A program made the translations under genes and the position numbers. From NCBI RefSeq assembly GCF_002286975.1, contig NZ_NSKB01000002.1, positions 434,001 to 498,000 on the forward strand: a stretch of DNA of 64,000 nt, read 5' to 3'. The DNA is from Halomonas salipaludis. GTDB taxonomy: Bacteria > Pseudomonadota > Gammaproteobacteria > Pseudomonadales > Halomonadaceae. This document shows, one piece after another, positions 43,705-52,770 of this stretch (position 1 is its first letter; the number at the start of each line of letters is the position of its first letter). The notes under the pieces are model-generated. The model was not told where the DNA came from and did not search any database. It was given only the letters and a program-made list of their open reading frames with translations.

Positions 43705-44304
43705 TCAGCCCTTGAGCTTGGCGGCGATGCCGGCCACGTGCTCACCCTGGAAGCGGGCGATCTTCAGCTCGCGCTCATCGGGCTGGCGCGAGCCGTCGCC
43801 GCCGGCCAGCGTGGCGGCACCGTAGGGCGTACCGCCACTGACCTTGGAAATATCGAACTGCTCTTCGATACCGTAGCCGATCGGCACGATGACCATGCCG
43901 TGGTGGGCCAGGGTGGTCCAGGTCGAGGTAATGGTCATTTCGTCGCCGCCGCCGGTACCGGTAGAGGTGAACACGCTGGCCACCTTGCCACGCAGCGCGC
44001 CCTTGGCCCACAGGCCGCCGGTCTGGTCGAGGAAGGTACGCAGCTGGCCAGCCATGTTGCCGAAGCGCGTCGGCGTGCCGAAGATCACCGCATCATAGTC
44101 GGCAAGCTCGGCGGGAGACGCTTCCGGGGTGTCGTAGTCCTGCTTACCACCGGCGTTGGCCAGCGCCTCGGCGCTCATGGTTTCCGGCACGCGCTTGACG
44201 GTTACCTCGACGCCCGCCACCTTGGCAGCGCCTTCGGCAACGGCCTTGGCCATGGCGTCGATGTGGCCATACATGGAGTAGTAAAGTACCAGTACCTTGG
44301 TCAT
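43705..44304 (-). CDS. wrbA: NAD(P)H:quinone oxidoreductase, WrbA type
   Basis: A 199-residue flavodoxin-like enzyme. The FMN phosphate loop is [14 protein letters not shown] (about 5-18), followed by [20 protein letters not shown] and [14 protein letters not shown]; the end carries the usual [16 protein letters not shown]. It reduces quinones by two electrons and protects against redox cycling. The ATG at 44304 gives the standard WrbA N-terminus. A 12-base palindrome at 44333-44344, centred 34 bases before the start, may be an operator. Confidence 0.95.
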   Translation of the reverse strand: MTKVLVLYYSMYGHIDAMAKAVAEGAAKVAGVEVTVKRVPETMSAEALANAGGKQDYDTPEASPAELADYDAVIFGTPTRFGNMAGQLRTFLDQTGGLWAKGALRGKVASVFTSTGTGGGDEMTITSTWTTLAHHGMVIVPIGYGIEEQFDISKVSGGTPYGAATLAGGDGSRQPDERELKIARFQGEHVAGIAAKLKG

Positions 44305-44635
44305 CGCGGTAAACCTCGCATCGTCGGTTGATGTATGGCCATACGATAGCGCAGCCGTGAATGAGAAAAAGCGAATGATTTCGACAGCTCGGTGCGATTT
44401 TATCGACACGTCCCACCCCGGGCCTCCGCCTGACCGCCGCTGTCCTTGGCAGGCGGCACGAGGAGCACTCAGGAAGGAGCCCAGCGACGCCCACGGCGCT
44501 GCAAGACTCGCCCCACCCATGCCAGGTTTTCATTCTGGCACCCGGCTTTTTCATCAGCTCGACGTGAACGCTTGCCGCCGCAGGCGGCGACTCGGATGGT
44601 GGGGCACACTCTGACCATCCACACGAGATCACCGC
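44305..44635. other. 331-base divergent region between wrbA and astE
   Basis: No gene is recognised. It contains the perfect palindrome GTATGGCCATAC (44333-44344) near wrbA, a small hairpin GCCGCC-GCA-GGCGGC (44574-44588) near astE and otherwise featureless sequence. Both flanking promoters must lie here. Confidence 0.5.
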
Positions 44636-45637
44636 ATGCTGAGCGACTGGCTCGACCTGACCCTGGGCGGCAACGCAGGCGCCATCCGCACCGGGCGTCT
44701 CACGACCGGCAGCTTCGATTGCCAAGGCCCCGGCATCCTCGAGCTGACGCCCGAGGCGCCGGTCAGCGGCGCCCACGCCTGCGTGATCTCCGCCGGCATT
44801 CACGGTAACGAGACAGCCCCCATCGAGCTGGTCGGTGAACTACTGGCACGCCTCGAAGCCGGTCAACTGCGGCTCGGTGCGCCACTGCTGGTGCTGCTTG
44901 GCAATATCCCCGCAATCCGCCACTCGCAGCGCTTTATCACCACCAACCTCAACCGGCTGTTTCGCCATGACCTCAGCCTCGAAGGCGACGAGCCGGAACG
45001 CGCACGCGAGCTGATGGCCAGCGTCGATGACTTTTACCAGCGCCACGCCGATCTGCCACGGCTGCATTACGATATGCACACCGCGATCCGCGACAGCCGC
45101 TATCCGCGCTTCGTCGTCGAACCCTTTGCCGATTCGCCTAGCGCCCCCTTGCAGTGGCAGTGGCTGGCCGCTGCCGACATGCAGGCGGTGCTGCACCAGC
45201 ACCAGCATAGCTGGACCTTCTCGCACTACTCGAAGCACTACCACGGCGCCCAAGCCTTCACCCTGGAGCTGGGCCGGGTCGCTCCCTTCGGGCACAATGA
45301 CATGACCGCCCTGCGCCCGCTGCGCCACCTCCTCGAAACCCTGCTGGAGGGTCGCGAACCCCAGCGAGGCGACCCGGCACGCATGGCCTTCTTCCGCGTC
45401 GAGCAGGAGCTGATGCGCCACGCTGAAGATTTCCGTTTATGCTTCGCCGACGACGTGGCCAACTTCACAGAATTCCCGCCCGGCAGCTGCCTGGCCCGTG
45501 ACGCCGTGGCCGGCGACTGCGTGGTCGGAGAGCAACCGCTGGCGGTGGTTTTCCCCAACGCCGAGGTCGAACTCGGTGCCCGCGCGGCGCTGCTGGTCAG
45601 AGCCAGCGAAACACCGTCAGGAGAGACCCGCTGCTAG
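44636..45637 (+). CDS. astE: Succinylglutamate desuccinylase/aspartoacylase-family protein
   Basis: A 333-residue zinc carboxypeptidase-fold enzyme. The zinc ligands are His and Glu of the HGNET motif (SAGIHGNETAPIELV) and a later His in LHYDMHTAIRDS; LNRLFRHDLS and the C-terminal Glu in AFTLELGRVAPFG also fit AstE. AstE performs the last step of the arginine succinyltransferase pathway, giving glutamate and succinate. The rest of the ast operon is not in the window, but an arginine/ornithine-type ABC system follows directly, which supports the assignment. Confidence 0.88.
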   Translation: MLSDWLDLTLGGNAGAIRTGRLTTGSFDCQGPGILELTPEAPVSGAHACVISAGIHGNETAPIELVGELLARLEAGQLRLGAPLLVLLGNIPAIRHSQRFITTNLNRLFRHDLSLEGDEPERARELMASVDDFYQRHADLPRLHYDMHTAIRDSRYPRFVVEPFADSPSAPLQWQWLAAADMQAVLHQHQHSWTFSHYSKHYHGAQAFTLELGRVAPFGHNDMTALRPLRHLLETLLEGREPQRGDPARMAFFRVEQELMRHAEDFRLCFADDVANFTEFPPGSCLARDAVAGDCVVGEQPLAVVFPNAEVELGARAALLVRASETPSGETRC

Positions 45638-45872
45638 CGGATTCACGCGATAATTCACTCTTTGGCAAGACGATTTTCCACATTACAACAACAGCTTGGA
45701 GATTCATGATGATTCTACCCTCTCTCAACCTAGACCAAAGTCGAACGACCTTCCTCGTGATCGGCCCTGCCCAGGCTTAGCTGGCCTGTTAGAATCGCCC
45801 CCTTTTCGCGCCAGCCACGCTGACTCAGGGGCCGCCTCCCCAGCGGCATCCCATGTACTGGAGCTTACTCTA

Positions 45873-46643
45873 ATGGCCGCAACGCCAATGCCCCTCGAAG
45901 CGCGCAATATTAAGAAGCGCTTCGGCGACACCGAAGTACTCAAAGGCCTCTCGCTGCAAGCCCACAAGGGTGATGTCATCACGCTGATCGGCGCCTCCGG
46001 CTCCGGCAAGAGTACCTTCCTGCGCTGCATGAACCTGCTCGAGCAGCCCGACGAGGGCGACCTGCTGATGCACGGCGAAGAGATCCGCTTCAAGCAGACC
46101 CGGCGCGGCCGCGAACCGGCCGACTGGAAGCAGGTGGTACGCATGCGTGCCAAGCTGTCGATGGTCTTCCAGAGCTTCAACCTGTGGGCGCACATGACGC
46201 TGCTCGAGAACATCATCGAAGCGCCGATTCACGTGCTCGGCAAGCCCAAGAAGGAAGCCCTCGAACACGCCCATGCCCTGCTCGAGCGCGTCGGCCTGAC
46301 GGCGCGCGCCAACGCCTATCCGGCACAGATGTCGGGGGGCCAGCAGCAGCGCGGCGCGATTGCCCGGGCGCTGGCCATGGATCCGGAAGTGATGCTGTTC
46401 GACGAGCCCACCTCGGCACTCGACCCCGAACTGGTCGGCGACGTGCTAAAGGTGATGCACGGTCTAGCCGATGAAGGCCGCACCATGATCGTGGTGACCC
46501 ACGAAATGGGCTTCGCCCGGGATGTCTCCAGCCAGGTGATCTACCTGCACCAAGGCGTGATCGAGGAAGCCGGCCCGCCTCAGGAGATCCTGACCAACCC
46601 AAGTTCACCGCGCCTCCAGCAGTTCCTGGCGCCCAAGTACTGA
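45873..46643 (+). CDS. Polar amino acid ABC transporter ATPase (AotP/HisP type)
   Basis: A 256-residue ATPase. Walker A is GASGSGKST, with the Q-loop in [17 protein letters not shown]; the NLWAH form, rather than NLFPH, is typical of the HisP/AotP group. Signature [15 protein letters not shown], Walker [14 protein letters not shown] and [12 protein letters not shown] follow. The ATG at 45873 has GGAG nine bases upstream; the longer frame upstream is not conserved. It is first gene of the operon ATPase-permease-permease-SBP-SBP. Confidence 0.93.
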   Translation: MAATPMPLEARNIKKRFGDTEVLKGLSLQAHKGDVITLIGASGSGKSTFLRCMNLLEQPDEGDLLMHGEEIRFKQTRRGREPADWKQVVRMRAKLSMVFQSFNLWAHMTLLENIIEAPIHVLGKPKKEALEHAHALLERVGLTARANAYPAQMSGGQQQRGAIARALAMDPEVMLFDEPTSALDPELVGDVLKVMHGLADEGRTMIVVTHEMGFARDVSSQVIYLHQGVIEEAGPPQEILTNPSSPRLQQFLAPKY

Positions 46644-46658
46644 CCGCGGGAGACTCCC

Positions 46659-47360
46659 ATGCTTGACCTGCAAGGCTACGGCCCGCGGCTGATCGAAGGC
46701 GCCGGGGTCACTCTTTCGCTGGCGCTGCTGTCGCTACTCCTGGCCATCGTGCTGGGACTGCTGACCGCCAGTGCCAAGATGTCGCGCAGCTGGCTGCTGC
46801 ACAAGTTCGCCACCCTCTACACCACCGTGATCCGGGGCGTACCCGACCTGGTGCTGATGATGCTGCTGTTCTTCGGTGGCCAGATGGCACTCAATGTAGC
46901 GACCGACGCGCTCTACGACCGCTTCGGCGTCGACTGGTACGTCAACCTCAACGCCTTCGCCGCCGGAGTGATCACCATCGGTTTCATCTTCGGTGCCTAT
47001 ATGGGCGAGACCTTCCGCGGCGCCTTCCTGGCCGTCGACGAGGGCCAGATCGAGGCCGGCCGCGCCTACGGCATGAGCGACTGGCTGGTGTTCCGCCGCA
47101 TCCGCTTCCCGCTGATGATGCGCCACGCCCTACCCGGCCTCTCCAACAACTGGATGGTACTACTCAAGACCACCGCGCTGGTCTCGGTAATCGGCCTGTC
47201 GGACATGGTGCGGGTAGCGGCCGAGGCCTCCCGCGCCACCCACGAGCCGTTCGTGTTCCTGATCCCCGTGGCGCTGATCTACCTGGCTATCGCCAGCGTC
47301 TCGGAGTTGATCTTCGCGCGCCTGCAGAAGCGCTATAACGTCGGCTTCGGAGGACACTAA
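46659..47360 (+). CDS. Polar amino acid ABC permease (AotQ/HisQ type)
   Basis: A 233-residue inner-membrane permease with about five helices. The EAA loop is GQIEAGRAYGMSDWLVFRRI (about 125-145); TLYTTVIRGVPDLVLMMLLFFGG carries the HisQ-type RGVPDLV segment. It pairs with the next gene. It starts 15 bases after the ATPase. Confidence 0.92.
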   Translation: MLDLQGYGPRLIEGAGVTLSLALLSLLLAIVLGLLTASAKMSRSWLLHKFATLYTTVIRGVPDLVLMMLLFFGGQMALNVATDALYDRFGVDWYVNLNAFAAGVITIGFIFGAYMGETFRGAFLAVDEGQIEAGRAYGMSDWLVFRRIRFPLMMRHALPGLSNNWMVLLKTTALVSVIGLSDMVRVAAEASRATHEPFVFLIPVALIYLAIASVSELIFARLQKRYNVGFGGH

Positions 47361-47362
47361 AC

Positions 47363-48085
47363 ATGGAACTCACGACCTGGTTCACCGATCTGCTCGACGG
47401 CAACCTGATCTTCACTCCCCAGACCCTGGGCTACTATTGGGACGGCCTGGTGACCACCAGCCAGCTGGTGTTCCTGTCGCTACTCGCCGGGCTGGTGCTG
47501 GCGGTACCGCTGGCTATCGGCCGCAGCTCGCGGCACCGCTGGATCAGCCTGCCGATCTACGTCTACACCTACGTCTTCCGCGGCACGCCGCTGCTGATCC
47601 AGCTCTACATCATCTACTACGGAGTGGTGTTCGTGGACGGCATTCAGGAGTCGATTTTCTGGCCGCTGCTGCGCGAGGCCTTCTACCCGGCACTGATCGC
47701 CTTCACCCTCAACACCGCGGCCTATACCACCGAGATCTTTCGCGGTGCCATCAAGGCCACCTCCCGCGGCGAGATCGAGGCGGCCCGCGCCTATGGCATG
47801 TCCCAGTCGCTGATGATGCGTCGCATCATCCTGCCCAGCGCCTTTCGCCGCGCGCTGCCGGCCTACGGCAACGAGGTGATCTTCATGCTGCATGCCAGCG
47901 CGATTGCCAGCGTGGTCACGTTGATGGACCTGACCGGCGCGGCACGCTTCGTGTATGCGCGCTTCTACGCCCCTTTCGAGGCCTTCCTGTTCGTGGCGGC
48001 GATCTATCTGTGCCTGACCTTCGCCATCCTCTACTTCTTCCGCTTTCTCGAGAAGCGGCTGCTGGCGCATCTCAAGCCGGCATGA
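47363..48085 (+). CDS. Polar amino acid ABC permease (AotM/HisM type)
   Basis: A 240-residue permease. It carries TYVFRGTPLLIQLYIIYYG and the EAA loop GEIEAARAYGMSQSLMMRRI (about 134-153), and ends LRFLEKRLLAHLKPA-like (RFLEKRLLAHLKPA). It starts two bases after the previous permease stop and forms its heterodimer partner. Confidence 0.92.
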   Translation: MELTTWFTDLLDGNLIFTPQTLGYYWDGLVTTSQLVFLSLLAGLVLAVPLAIGRSSRHRWISLPIYVYTYVFRGTPLLIQLYIIYYGVVFVDGIQESIFWPLLREAFYPALIAFTLNTAAYTTEIFRGAIKATSRGEIEAARAYGMSQSLMMRRIILPSAFRRALPAYGNEVIFMLHASAIASVVTLMDLTGAARFVYARFYAPFEAFLFVAAIYLCLTFAILYFFRFLEKRLLAHLKPA

Positions 48086-48218
48086 CGACGGCCGTCAAAC
48101 GAGCGTTGGGAATTTGGCCCGACAAGGCCAACTTCCCTCTTCCGGCCAACCGCGAGCTGCGCTAATGTGGCCGAGTTCTCATCTTCGAGTGACCCCGACA
48201 ACAACAGGGAAATACATC

Positions 48219-48989
48219 ATGAAAAAACTGCTGACCGTCTCGATTCTCGGCGCCGCGCTGGTCGCCGGCAGCGCCCAGGCGCGCGACTACGACCACGTGC
48301 GTTTCGGCGTCGACGTGCCCTACGAGCCGATGGAATATCGCACCCCCGACGGTGAACTGACCGGCTTCGACATCGACCTCGGCAACGCCCTGTGCGAAGA
48401 GATCGGCATTACCTGCGAATGGATCGTGCAGGAGTGGGACGGCATCATCCCCGGCCTGATGTCGCGCAACTACGACGCCATCATGTCGTCGATGACCATC
48501 AACGACGAGCGCCGCCAGACAGTGCTGTTCTCCGACCCCTACTTCACTCCGCCCTCGGCCTGGTTCGCCCCCGCCGACAGCGAGCTCGACGACGCCACCG
48601 AGGAGAGCCTCGACGGCAAGACCATCGGCGTGCAGCGCGGCACTCTGCAGGACAACTTCGCCACCGACATGTTCGGCGATGTCGCCAGCGTCAGCCGCTA
48701 CTCCACCGCCGACGACATGGTGCTGGACATGCAGGCCGGCCGCCTGGATATCGTGTTCCTCGACTACCCGGTGGGCAAGTCGACCCTGCTCGACAGCGAG
48801 AGCCGCGACTACAAGGTAGTCGGCGAGATGATCACCGAGCCCAAGGAGTACTTCGGCGACGGCTTCGGCATCGCCTTCCGCCAGCGTGACGAGGCACTCG
48901 CCGAGCGCTTCAACGAGGCCCTGGCCACCCTTCAGGACGACGGCACCTACGACGAGATCTACCAGCGCTACTTCGCCGACGACGAGTAA
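48219..48989 (+). CDS. Arginine/ornithine-type periplasmic binding protein, copy 1
   Basis: A 256-residue SBP_bac_3 protein. The signal peptide MKKLLTVSILGAALVAGSAQA is followed by a mature start RDYDHVRFGVDVPYEPMEYR. GELTGFDIDLGNALCEEIG is the family alpha-carboxyl/amino pocket, and VGVQRGT-like IGVQRGTLQDNF the second lobe. It is closest in layout to AotJ/ArgT. A tandem paralogue follows. The 133-base gap after the permease suggests an own promoter or stronger translation signals. Confidence 0.92.
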   Translation: MKKLLTVSILGAALVAGSAQARDYDHVRFGVDVPYEPMEYRTPDGELTGFDIDLGNALCEEIGITCEWIVQEWDGIIPGLMSRNYDAIMSSMTINDERRQTVLFSDPYFTPPSAWFAPADSELDDATEESLDGKTIGVQRGTLQDNFATDMFGDVASVSRYSTADDMVLDMQAGRLDIVFLDYPVGKSTLLDSESRDYKVVGEMITEPKEYFGDGFGIAFRQRDEALAERFNEALATLQDDGTYDEIYQRYFADDE

Positions 48990-49106
48990 GCCCGATCTGC
49001 GCTCCCGGCCACGCCGGGGGCGTCCCTTCTCTCCTGATTCTCCGGTGCCTCGCCTTGTGCGAGACACGCCCTTATACCTACGCCTCACAATAACAAGGAC
49101 GTACTT

Positions 49107-49874
49107 ATGCAACGTTATCTCGGCATTGCCCTGCTCGGCACCGCCCTGGTGGCCGGCAGCGCCCAAGCTCGCGACAGCTACGACCACGTGCGCTTCGGCG
49201 TCGACGTGCCCTACGAGCCGATGGAGTACCGCACCCCCGATGGCGAGCTGACCGGCTTCGATATCGACCTGGGTAACGCCCTGTGCGAGCAGATGGGCAT
49301 CACCTGCGAGTGGGTCGAGCAGCAGTGGGACGGCATCATTCCCGGCCTGATGGCGCGCAACTACGACGCCATCATGTCGTCGATGACCATCAACGACGAG
49401 CGCCGCGCCCAGGTACTGTTCTCGGATGCCTACCTGACGGTGCCCTCGGCGTGGTTCGCCCCAGCGCAGAGCGAGATCGACACCCCCGACGAGCAGACCC
49501 TCGACGGCCTGACCCTGGGCGTACAGCGCGGCACCCTCCAAGACAGCTACGCCACCGACTTCTACGGCGACGTGGCCAATGTGCGCCGCTATGCCACCGC
49601 CGACGACATGCTGCTCGACATGCAGTCGGGGCGTCTCGATCTGGTGTTCGTCAACTACCCGGTGGGCAAGACCACCCTGCTCGACAGCGAGCGCGGCGAC
49701 TACCGCGTGGTCGGCGAGATGATTCGCGAGCCCTACGAGTATTTCGGTGACGGCATCGCCATCGCCTTCCGCCCCCGCGACGAGGCGCTCGCCGAGCGTT
49801 TCAACGCGGCACTCGCCGAGCTCCAGGAGAGTGGCGTCTACGACGAGATCCACGACCGCTACTTCAGCGAATAA
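49107..49874 (+). CDS. Arginine/ornithine-type periplasmic binding protein, copy 2
   Basis: A 255-residue close paralogue of the preceding gene, clearly a tandem duplication: signal LGTALVAGSAQA and the stretches YDHVRFGVDVPYEPMEYR, DGIIPGLM-RNYDAIMSSMT and ADDM-LDMQ-GRLD-VF are nearly identical. Differences cluster in the second lobe (FVNYPVGKTTLL against FLDYPVGKSTLL; YLTVPSAWF against YFTPPSAWF), near the ligand cleft, so specificity may have shifted, for example arginine versus ornithine. A GC-rich hairpin at about 49000-49021 separates the two genes. Confidence 0.92.
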   Translation: MQRYLGIALLGTALVAGSAQARDSYDHVRFGVDVPYEPMEYRTPDGELTGFDIDLGNALCEQMGITCEWVEQQWDGIIPGLMARNYDAIMSSMTINDERRAQVLFSDAYLTVPSAWFAPAQSEIDTPDEQTLDGLTLGVQRGTLQDSYATDFYGDVANVRRYATADDMLLDMQSGRLDLVFVNYPVGKTTLLDSERGDYRVVGEMIREPYEYFGDGIAIAFRPRDEALAERFNAALAELQESGVYDEIHDRYFSE

Positions 49875-49876
49875 GC

Positions 49877-50011
49877 CGCGTAAGCGCCGCTAACGCCCTG
49901 CTATTGCCGCACAAGGGCCGCCTGGCGGTGGGCGGTGACGCCGACTGGTTGGTGCTCGCCGATAGCGGTTGGGTCATCGACGAGGCGTGGGCGCTGGGAC
50001 GCCGGGTATAG
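49877..50011 (+). pseudogene. 3' remnant of an amidohydrolase (isoaspartyl dipeptidase-like)
   Basis: The plus strand just after the second binding protein reads LLLPHKGRLAVGGDADW, LVLADSGWVIDEAWALGRRV and a stop at 50009-50011. KGRLAVGGDADWLVL is the characteristic C-terminal strand of IadA/dihydroorotase-like amidohydrolases. No upstream part survives, and no start codon or catalytic region exists, so this is the tail of a deleted gene. Confidence 0.6.
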
Positions 50012-50031
50012 CGCAACCGCTGATGGCAACG

Positions 50032-50487
50032 CTAGTGGCCGCCATGCGGCCCCGCGACATGGCTCGACTCCCGCGGTTTCGCGGCGTTCTCAGAGACGGG
50101 CTGGGCCAGCTCTTGAAGAATGCCGCAGTGGCTGGCTTCGGCCTCGCCACTGCAGCGCAAGCGCAGGTTGGCCAACGCCTCGCGCAGCGCCATGAGCTGC
50201 TCGATGCGGGCATCGACATGGGCCAGGTGGTCGTCAATGAGCCCGTTCACCGCACTGCAGGGCTGGCGCGGACGGTCATGGTAGTCAAGCAGGGTGCGGA
50301 TCTCGTCGAGCGTCATGTCCAGCGCCCGGCAGTGGCGGATGAAGCTCAAGCGCTCGGCGTGAGGCTTGGCGTAGAGCCGATAGTTTCCACTGCTGCGAGC
50401 GGGCTCGGGCAACAGCCCCTCGCGCTCGTAGTAGCGAATGGTTTCCACCAGGCAGCCGGTACGGGCGGCCAATTCGCCGATCTTCAT
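50032..50487 (-). CDS. cadR: Cd(II)/Pb(II)-responsive MerR-family regulator
   Basis: A 151-residue MerR protein. The HTH is MKIGELAARTGCLVETIRYY with YEREGLLPEPARSSGNYRLY following. Metal-site cysteines are Cys77 (RQPCSAVN), Cys112 (LRCSGEA) and Cys121 (SHCGIL), the CadR/PbrR spacing. The tail ends in a His-rich GPHGGH, as in CadR proteins. It diverges from the P-type ATPase gene over an 81-base region carrying a MerR-type operator and should activate that gene on Cd, Pb or Zn excess. Confidence 0.93.
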   Translation of the reverse strand: MKIGELAARTGCLVETIRYYEREGLLPEPARSSGNYRLYAKPHAERLSFIRHCRALDMTLDEIRTLLDYHDRPRQPCSAVNGLIDDHLAHVDARIEQLMALREALANLRLRCSGEAEASHCGILQELAQPVSENAAKPRESSHVAGPHGGH

Positions 50488-50508
50488 GGCAGTTCTCCTC
50501 GATGCCGC

Positions 50509-50539
50509 TTGACTCTGTAGTGACTACAGGGTGTGTGAT
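50509..50539 (+). promoter_or_regulatory. MerR-type promoter/operator of the metal ATPase gene
   Basis: A -35 TTGACT (50509-50514) and a weak -10 TGTGAT (50534-50539) are held 19 bases apart, the over-long spacing typical of MerR-activated promoters. A dyad ACTCTGTAG / CTACAGGGT (8 of 9 pairs) occupies the spacer at 50512-50532. Confidence 0.75.
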
Positions 50540-50568
50540 CAGCATAGCCCATCACACGGAGCCTGACC

Positions 50569-52770
50569 ATGACCGAACATACCTGCTGTTCCAGCCACGG
50601 CGACACCACTCGCCCCAGCGCCAAGCCAAGACCGAGCGCCCCTCCCCCCGGTACGCAGCCGCTGCAACTGTATATCGAGGCAATGGACTGCCCCACCGAA
50701 GAGGGCTTGCTGCGCCGCGCGCTGGAGGACATGCCGGGTATCGAACGACTCGACTTCGACCTGATCGGGCGGGTACTGACCGTGCATCACCGCGAAGCGT
50801 CGGAGGACACCATTCATCACCGCATCGCCGCCACCGGCATGACGGCACAGCGCCACGACCCGACCCGGCGCGCGCCCACGGCCAACGACGATGAGCACTG
50901 GTGGAAGTTGGGCATAGCTGCCACTCTCGCCCTGGCCGCCGAGGCCAGCCACTGGCTGGGACTGGCCGAGCCCTGGCTGGCCGCCGCGCTGGCACTCACG
51001 GCCATCGCCCTGGTCGGCCTGCCGACCTGGAAGAAGGGCTTCATCGCCCTGCGCCATCGCACCCTCAACATCAATGCGCTGATGAGCGTGGCAGTGACGG
51101 GCGCCCTGCTGATCGGCCAGTGGGCCGAGGCGGCCATGGTACTGGTGCTGTTCACCCTGGCCGAGCGTATAGAGGCACGCTCGTTGGGTCGAGCACGCAA
51201 CGCCATCCGCGAGCTACTTTCACTGGCACCGGAGAGCGCCAGCGTGTGCCAGCCCGACGGTACCTTCCTCAGCACGCCGGCCAGCGACGTCGCCATCGAG
51301 AGCCTGGTACGCGTGCGCCCCGGTGAACGCCTGGCACTCGATGGCAAGGTGGCGGAGGGCCAGCCGGCGCTGGACGAGTCGCCCATCACCGGCGAGAGCC
51401 TGCCGGTCGACAAGACACCGGGGGATGACGTATTCGCCGGCAGCATCAACCAGGGCAGCGAGTTCCTCTATCGCACCAGCCGGGTGGCGAGCGACACGAC
51501 ACTGGCACGCATCATTCACACCGTCGAGCAGGCCCAGGCCAGCCGCGCCCCCACTCAGCGCTTCATCGATCGTTTTGCCGCCGTCTATACCCCCGCGATC
51601 TTCGCCATCGCACTACTGACGGCACTCCTCTTGCCACTGCTGTTTGGGGTAGCCTGGATGGAGGGCATCTACCGGGCTCTGGTATTGCTGGTGATCGCCT
51701 GCCCCTGCGCGCTGGTGATTTCCACCCCGGTAACCATCGTCAGCGGCCTGGCCGCCGCCGCACGCTCGGGGATCCTGATCAAGGGCGGCAACGTGCTCGA
51801 GCAGGGTCATCGGCTGGTCACGCTAGCCTTCGACAAGACCGGCACCCTGACCCAAGGCCGCCCCTCGCAGCGCAGTTGGCACCCCCTCGACCCGACACTG
51901 GGTGAGCCGGCGCGAGCCGGGCTACGTGCCCTGGCCGCGGGGCTCGCCGCTCGCTCCTCGCACCCGGTGTCGGCGGCATTGACGCGTGCTGCCGAGGCCG
52001 ATGGCATCACGCCGCTGGATGTGAGTGACGTGCAGGAACTGCCCGGCCACGGCGTGACCGCCGCACAGGACGGGCGCCGTATCTGGCTCGGCAACCGTCG
52101 GCTGATGCAGCAGTTCGCGGCGGTGGACGACGCCTTCGAGTCCCACCTGGCCGAGCATGAGGCGCGTGGCGAGACCCTGGTGATCCTCGGTGAGGAGAAC
52201 CGCCCACTGGCGCTGTTTGCCGTCGGCGACCCGCTGCGTGAGGAGAGCCGCGACGCCATCGAGGCACTCCATCGCCTGGGCGTGACCACGCTGATGCTGA
52301 GCGGCGACAACCCCGCCAGCGTGGCAGCCGTCGCCGCCCAGGTGGGTATCGACGAAGCGCATGGAGGGCTGCTGCCCGAGGATAAGCTGGTAGTGATCGA
52401 GACACGGGCCCAGCAAGGCCCGGTCGGCATGGTCGGCGACGGCATCAACGACGCCCCGGCACTGGCCCGTGCCGACATCGGCTTCGCCATGGGCGCGCTG
52501 GGCAGCGATGCCGCCATCGAGACCGCCGATGTGGCATTGATGGATGACGATCCGCGGCGGCTCGCCGACTTCCTGAGTCTATCGCGGCGTACACGCTCGG
52601 TACTGTTACAGAACATCGCCATCGCCCTGGGCCTCAAGGCGCTATTCATGACACTCGCCTTTACCGGGCATGCCACCCTGTGGATGGCGGTGTTCGCCGA
52701 CATGGGCGCCAGCCTGATCGTGGTGGCCAATGGCCTGCGTCTGCTGCGGATCAACCGAAACCCTCGCTAG
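50569..52770 (+). CDS. cadA: Cd/Zn/Pb-exporting P1B-type ATPase
   Basis: A 733-residue heavy-metal pump. An N-terminal segment with Cys6-Cys7 is followed by a heavy-metal-associated domain whose loop is MDCPTEE (39-45), the Zn/Cd variant lacking the usual CxxC. Then come DESPITGESLPVDK (actuator TGES), the ion-site IACPCALVISTP (about 376), phosphorylation site FDKTGTLTQG (about 420), SSHPVSAAL and hinge GDGINDAPALARADIG. CPC rather than SPC and the CadR neighbour support Zn/Cd/Pb rather than Cu. Its stop overlaps the convergent antiporter gene by four bases. Confidence 0.95.
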   Translation: MTEHTCCSSHGDTTRPSAKPRPSAPPPGTQPLQLYIEAMDCPTEEGLLRRALEDMPGIERLDFDLIGRVLTVHHREASEDTIHHRIAATGMTAQRHDPTRRAPTANDDEHWWKLGIAATLALAAEASHWLGLAEPWLAAALALTAIALVGLPTWKKGFIALRHRTLNINALMSVAVTGALLIGQWAEAAMVLVLFTLAERIEARSLGRARNAIRELLSLAPESASVCQPDGTFLSTPASDVAIESLVRVRPGERLALDGKVAEGQPALDESPITGESLPVDKTPGDDVFAGSINQGSEFLYRTSRVASDTTLARIIHTVEQAQASRAPTQRFIDRFAAVYTPAIFAIALLTALLLPLLFGVAWMEGIYRALVLLVIACPCALVISTPVTIVSGLAAAARSGILIKGGNVLEQGHRLVTLAFDKTGTLTQGRPSQRSWHPLDPTLGEPARAGLRALAAGLAARSSHPVSAALTRAAEADGITPLDVSDVQELPGHGVTAAQDGRRIWLGNRRLMQQFAAVDDAFESHLAEHEARGETLVILGEENRPLALFAVGDPLREESRDAIEALHRLGVTTLMLSGDNPASVAAVAAQVGIDEAHGGLLPEDKLVVIETRAQQGPVGMVGDGINDAPALARADIGFAMGALGSDAAIETADVALMDDDPRRLADFLSLSRRTRSVLLQNIAIALGLKALFMTLAFTGHATLWMAVFADMGASLIVVANGLRLLRINRNPR

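Noticed and set aside
45760-45800. Sigma-70 promoter with TAGAAT before the amino-acid ABC operon
   Set aside because: The -10-like hexamer is good, but no acceptable -35 element sits at 16-18 bases, so it was not listed as a feature.
48162-49853. 563-codon open frame on the minus strand
   Set aside because: It lies antisense to the two duplicated binding-protein genes. Its internal repeat is only their duplication read backwards, and it has no fold-like sequence.
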